Below are positions 6,920 to 10,141 of a stretch of DNA of 10,141 bases, in pieces. Source of the stretch: an uncultured Planctomycetaceae bacterium. Its GTDB lineage: Bacteria; Planctomycetota; Planctomycetia; Pirellulales; UBA1268. The stretch spans positions 1 to 10,141 of the forward strand of contig CALAZQ010000322.1 in the NCBI GenBank assembly GCA_937926325.1. The letters are read 5' to 3'. The notes under the pieces were generated by a model that saw only the letters and a program-made list of their open reading frames with translations, was not told the DNA's origin and ran no database searches. Position 1 is the first letter of the stretch. The number at the start of each line of letters is the position of its first letter. Both the position numbers and the translations under genes were made by a program.

Positions 6920-10141
<3,222 letters not shown>

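Overview
The window is a GC-rich, tightly packed stretch of bacterial chromosome in which every supported gene lies on the minus strand. Reading in the direction of transcription (right to left) it holds carB (5' end off the right edge), rlmL in its fused RlmKL form, and a LIV/HAAT-type ABC transporter cluster: a lipoprotein substrate-binding protein, a LivH-type permease, a LivM-type permease and a LivG-type nucleotide-binding protein. A further gene probably begins at the left edge. The lipoprotein signal implies a cell envelope with lipoprotein processing. The fused RlmKL, the high GC and a CACGAAG-type intergenic repeat would fit a planctomycete or another Gram-negative environmental lineage, but I cannot settle the phylum from sequence alone.

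Region by region: 6920-10141 encodes the large subunit of carbamoyl-phosphate synthetase, lacking only about 16 N-terminal residues. 4622-6865 encodes a dual 23S rRNA methyltransferase. 4522-4621 is a 100-base spacer with three CACGAAG repeats. 1236-4521 is the first part of the transporter cluster, in which livH/livM and livM/livG overlap by ATGA, suggesting translational coupling. 7-1239 is the livG-like gene.

The remarkable item is the livG-like gene. It keeps the recognisable scaffold of a LivG ATPase, but a block of about 177 residues is inserted cleanly between the strand after Walker A and the Q-loop. The insert has two hydrophobic segments flanking a segment of about 125 residues predicted to be outside the membrane. 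The same protein has lost or altered the A-loop aromatic, the Walker A Ser/Thr, the Q-loop Gln, the LSGGQ signature and the H-loop His; only Walker B is intact. This looks like a membrane-anchored pseudo-ATPase inside an otherwise ordinary amino-acid-type importer. The LivH permease also has a degenerate cytoplasmic coupling loop while LivM keeps a canonical one, so one half of the transporter may have become regulatory or structural, with ATP hydrolysis left to a partner (a LivF) expected just beyond the left edge.
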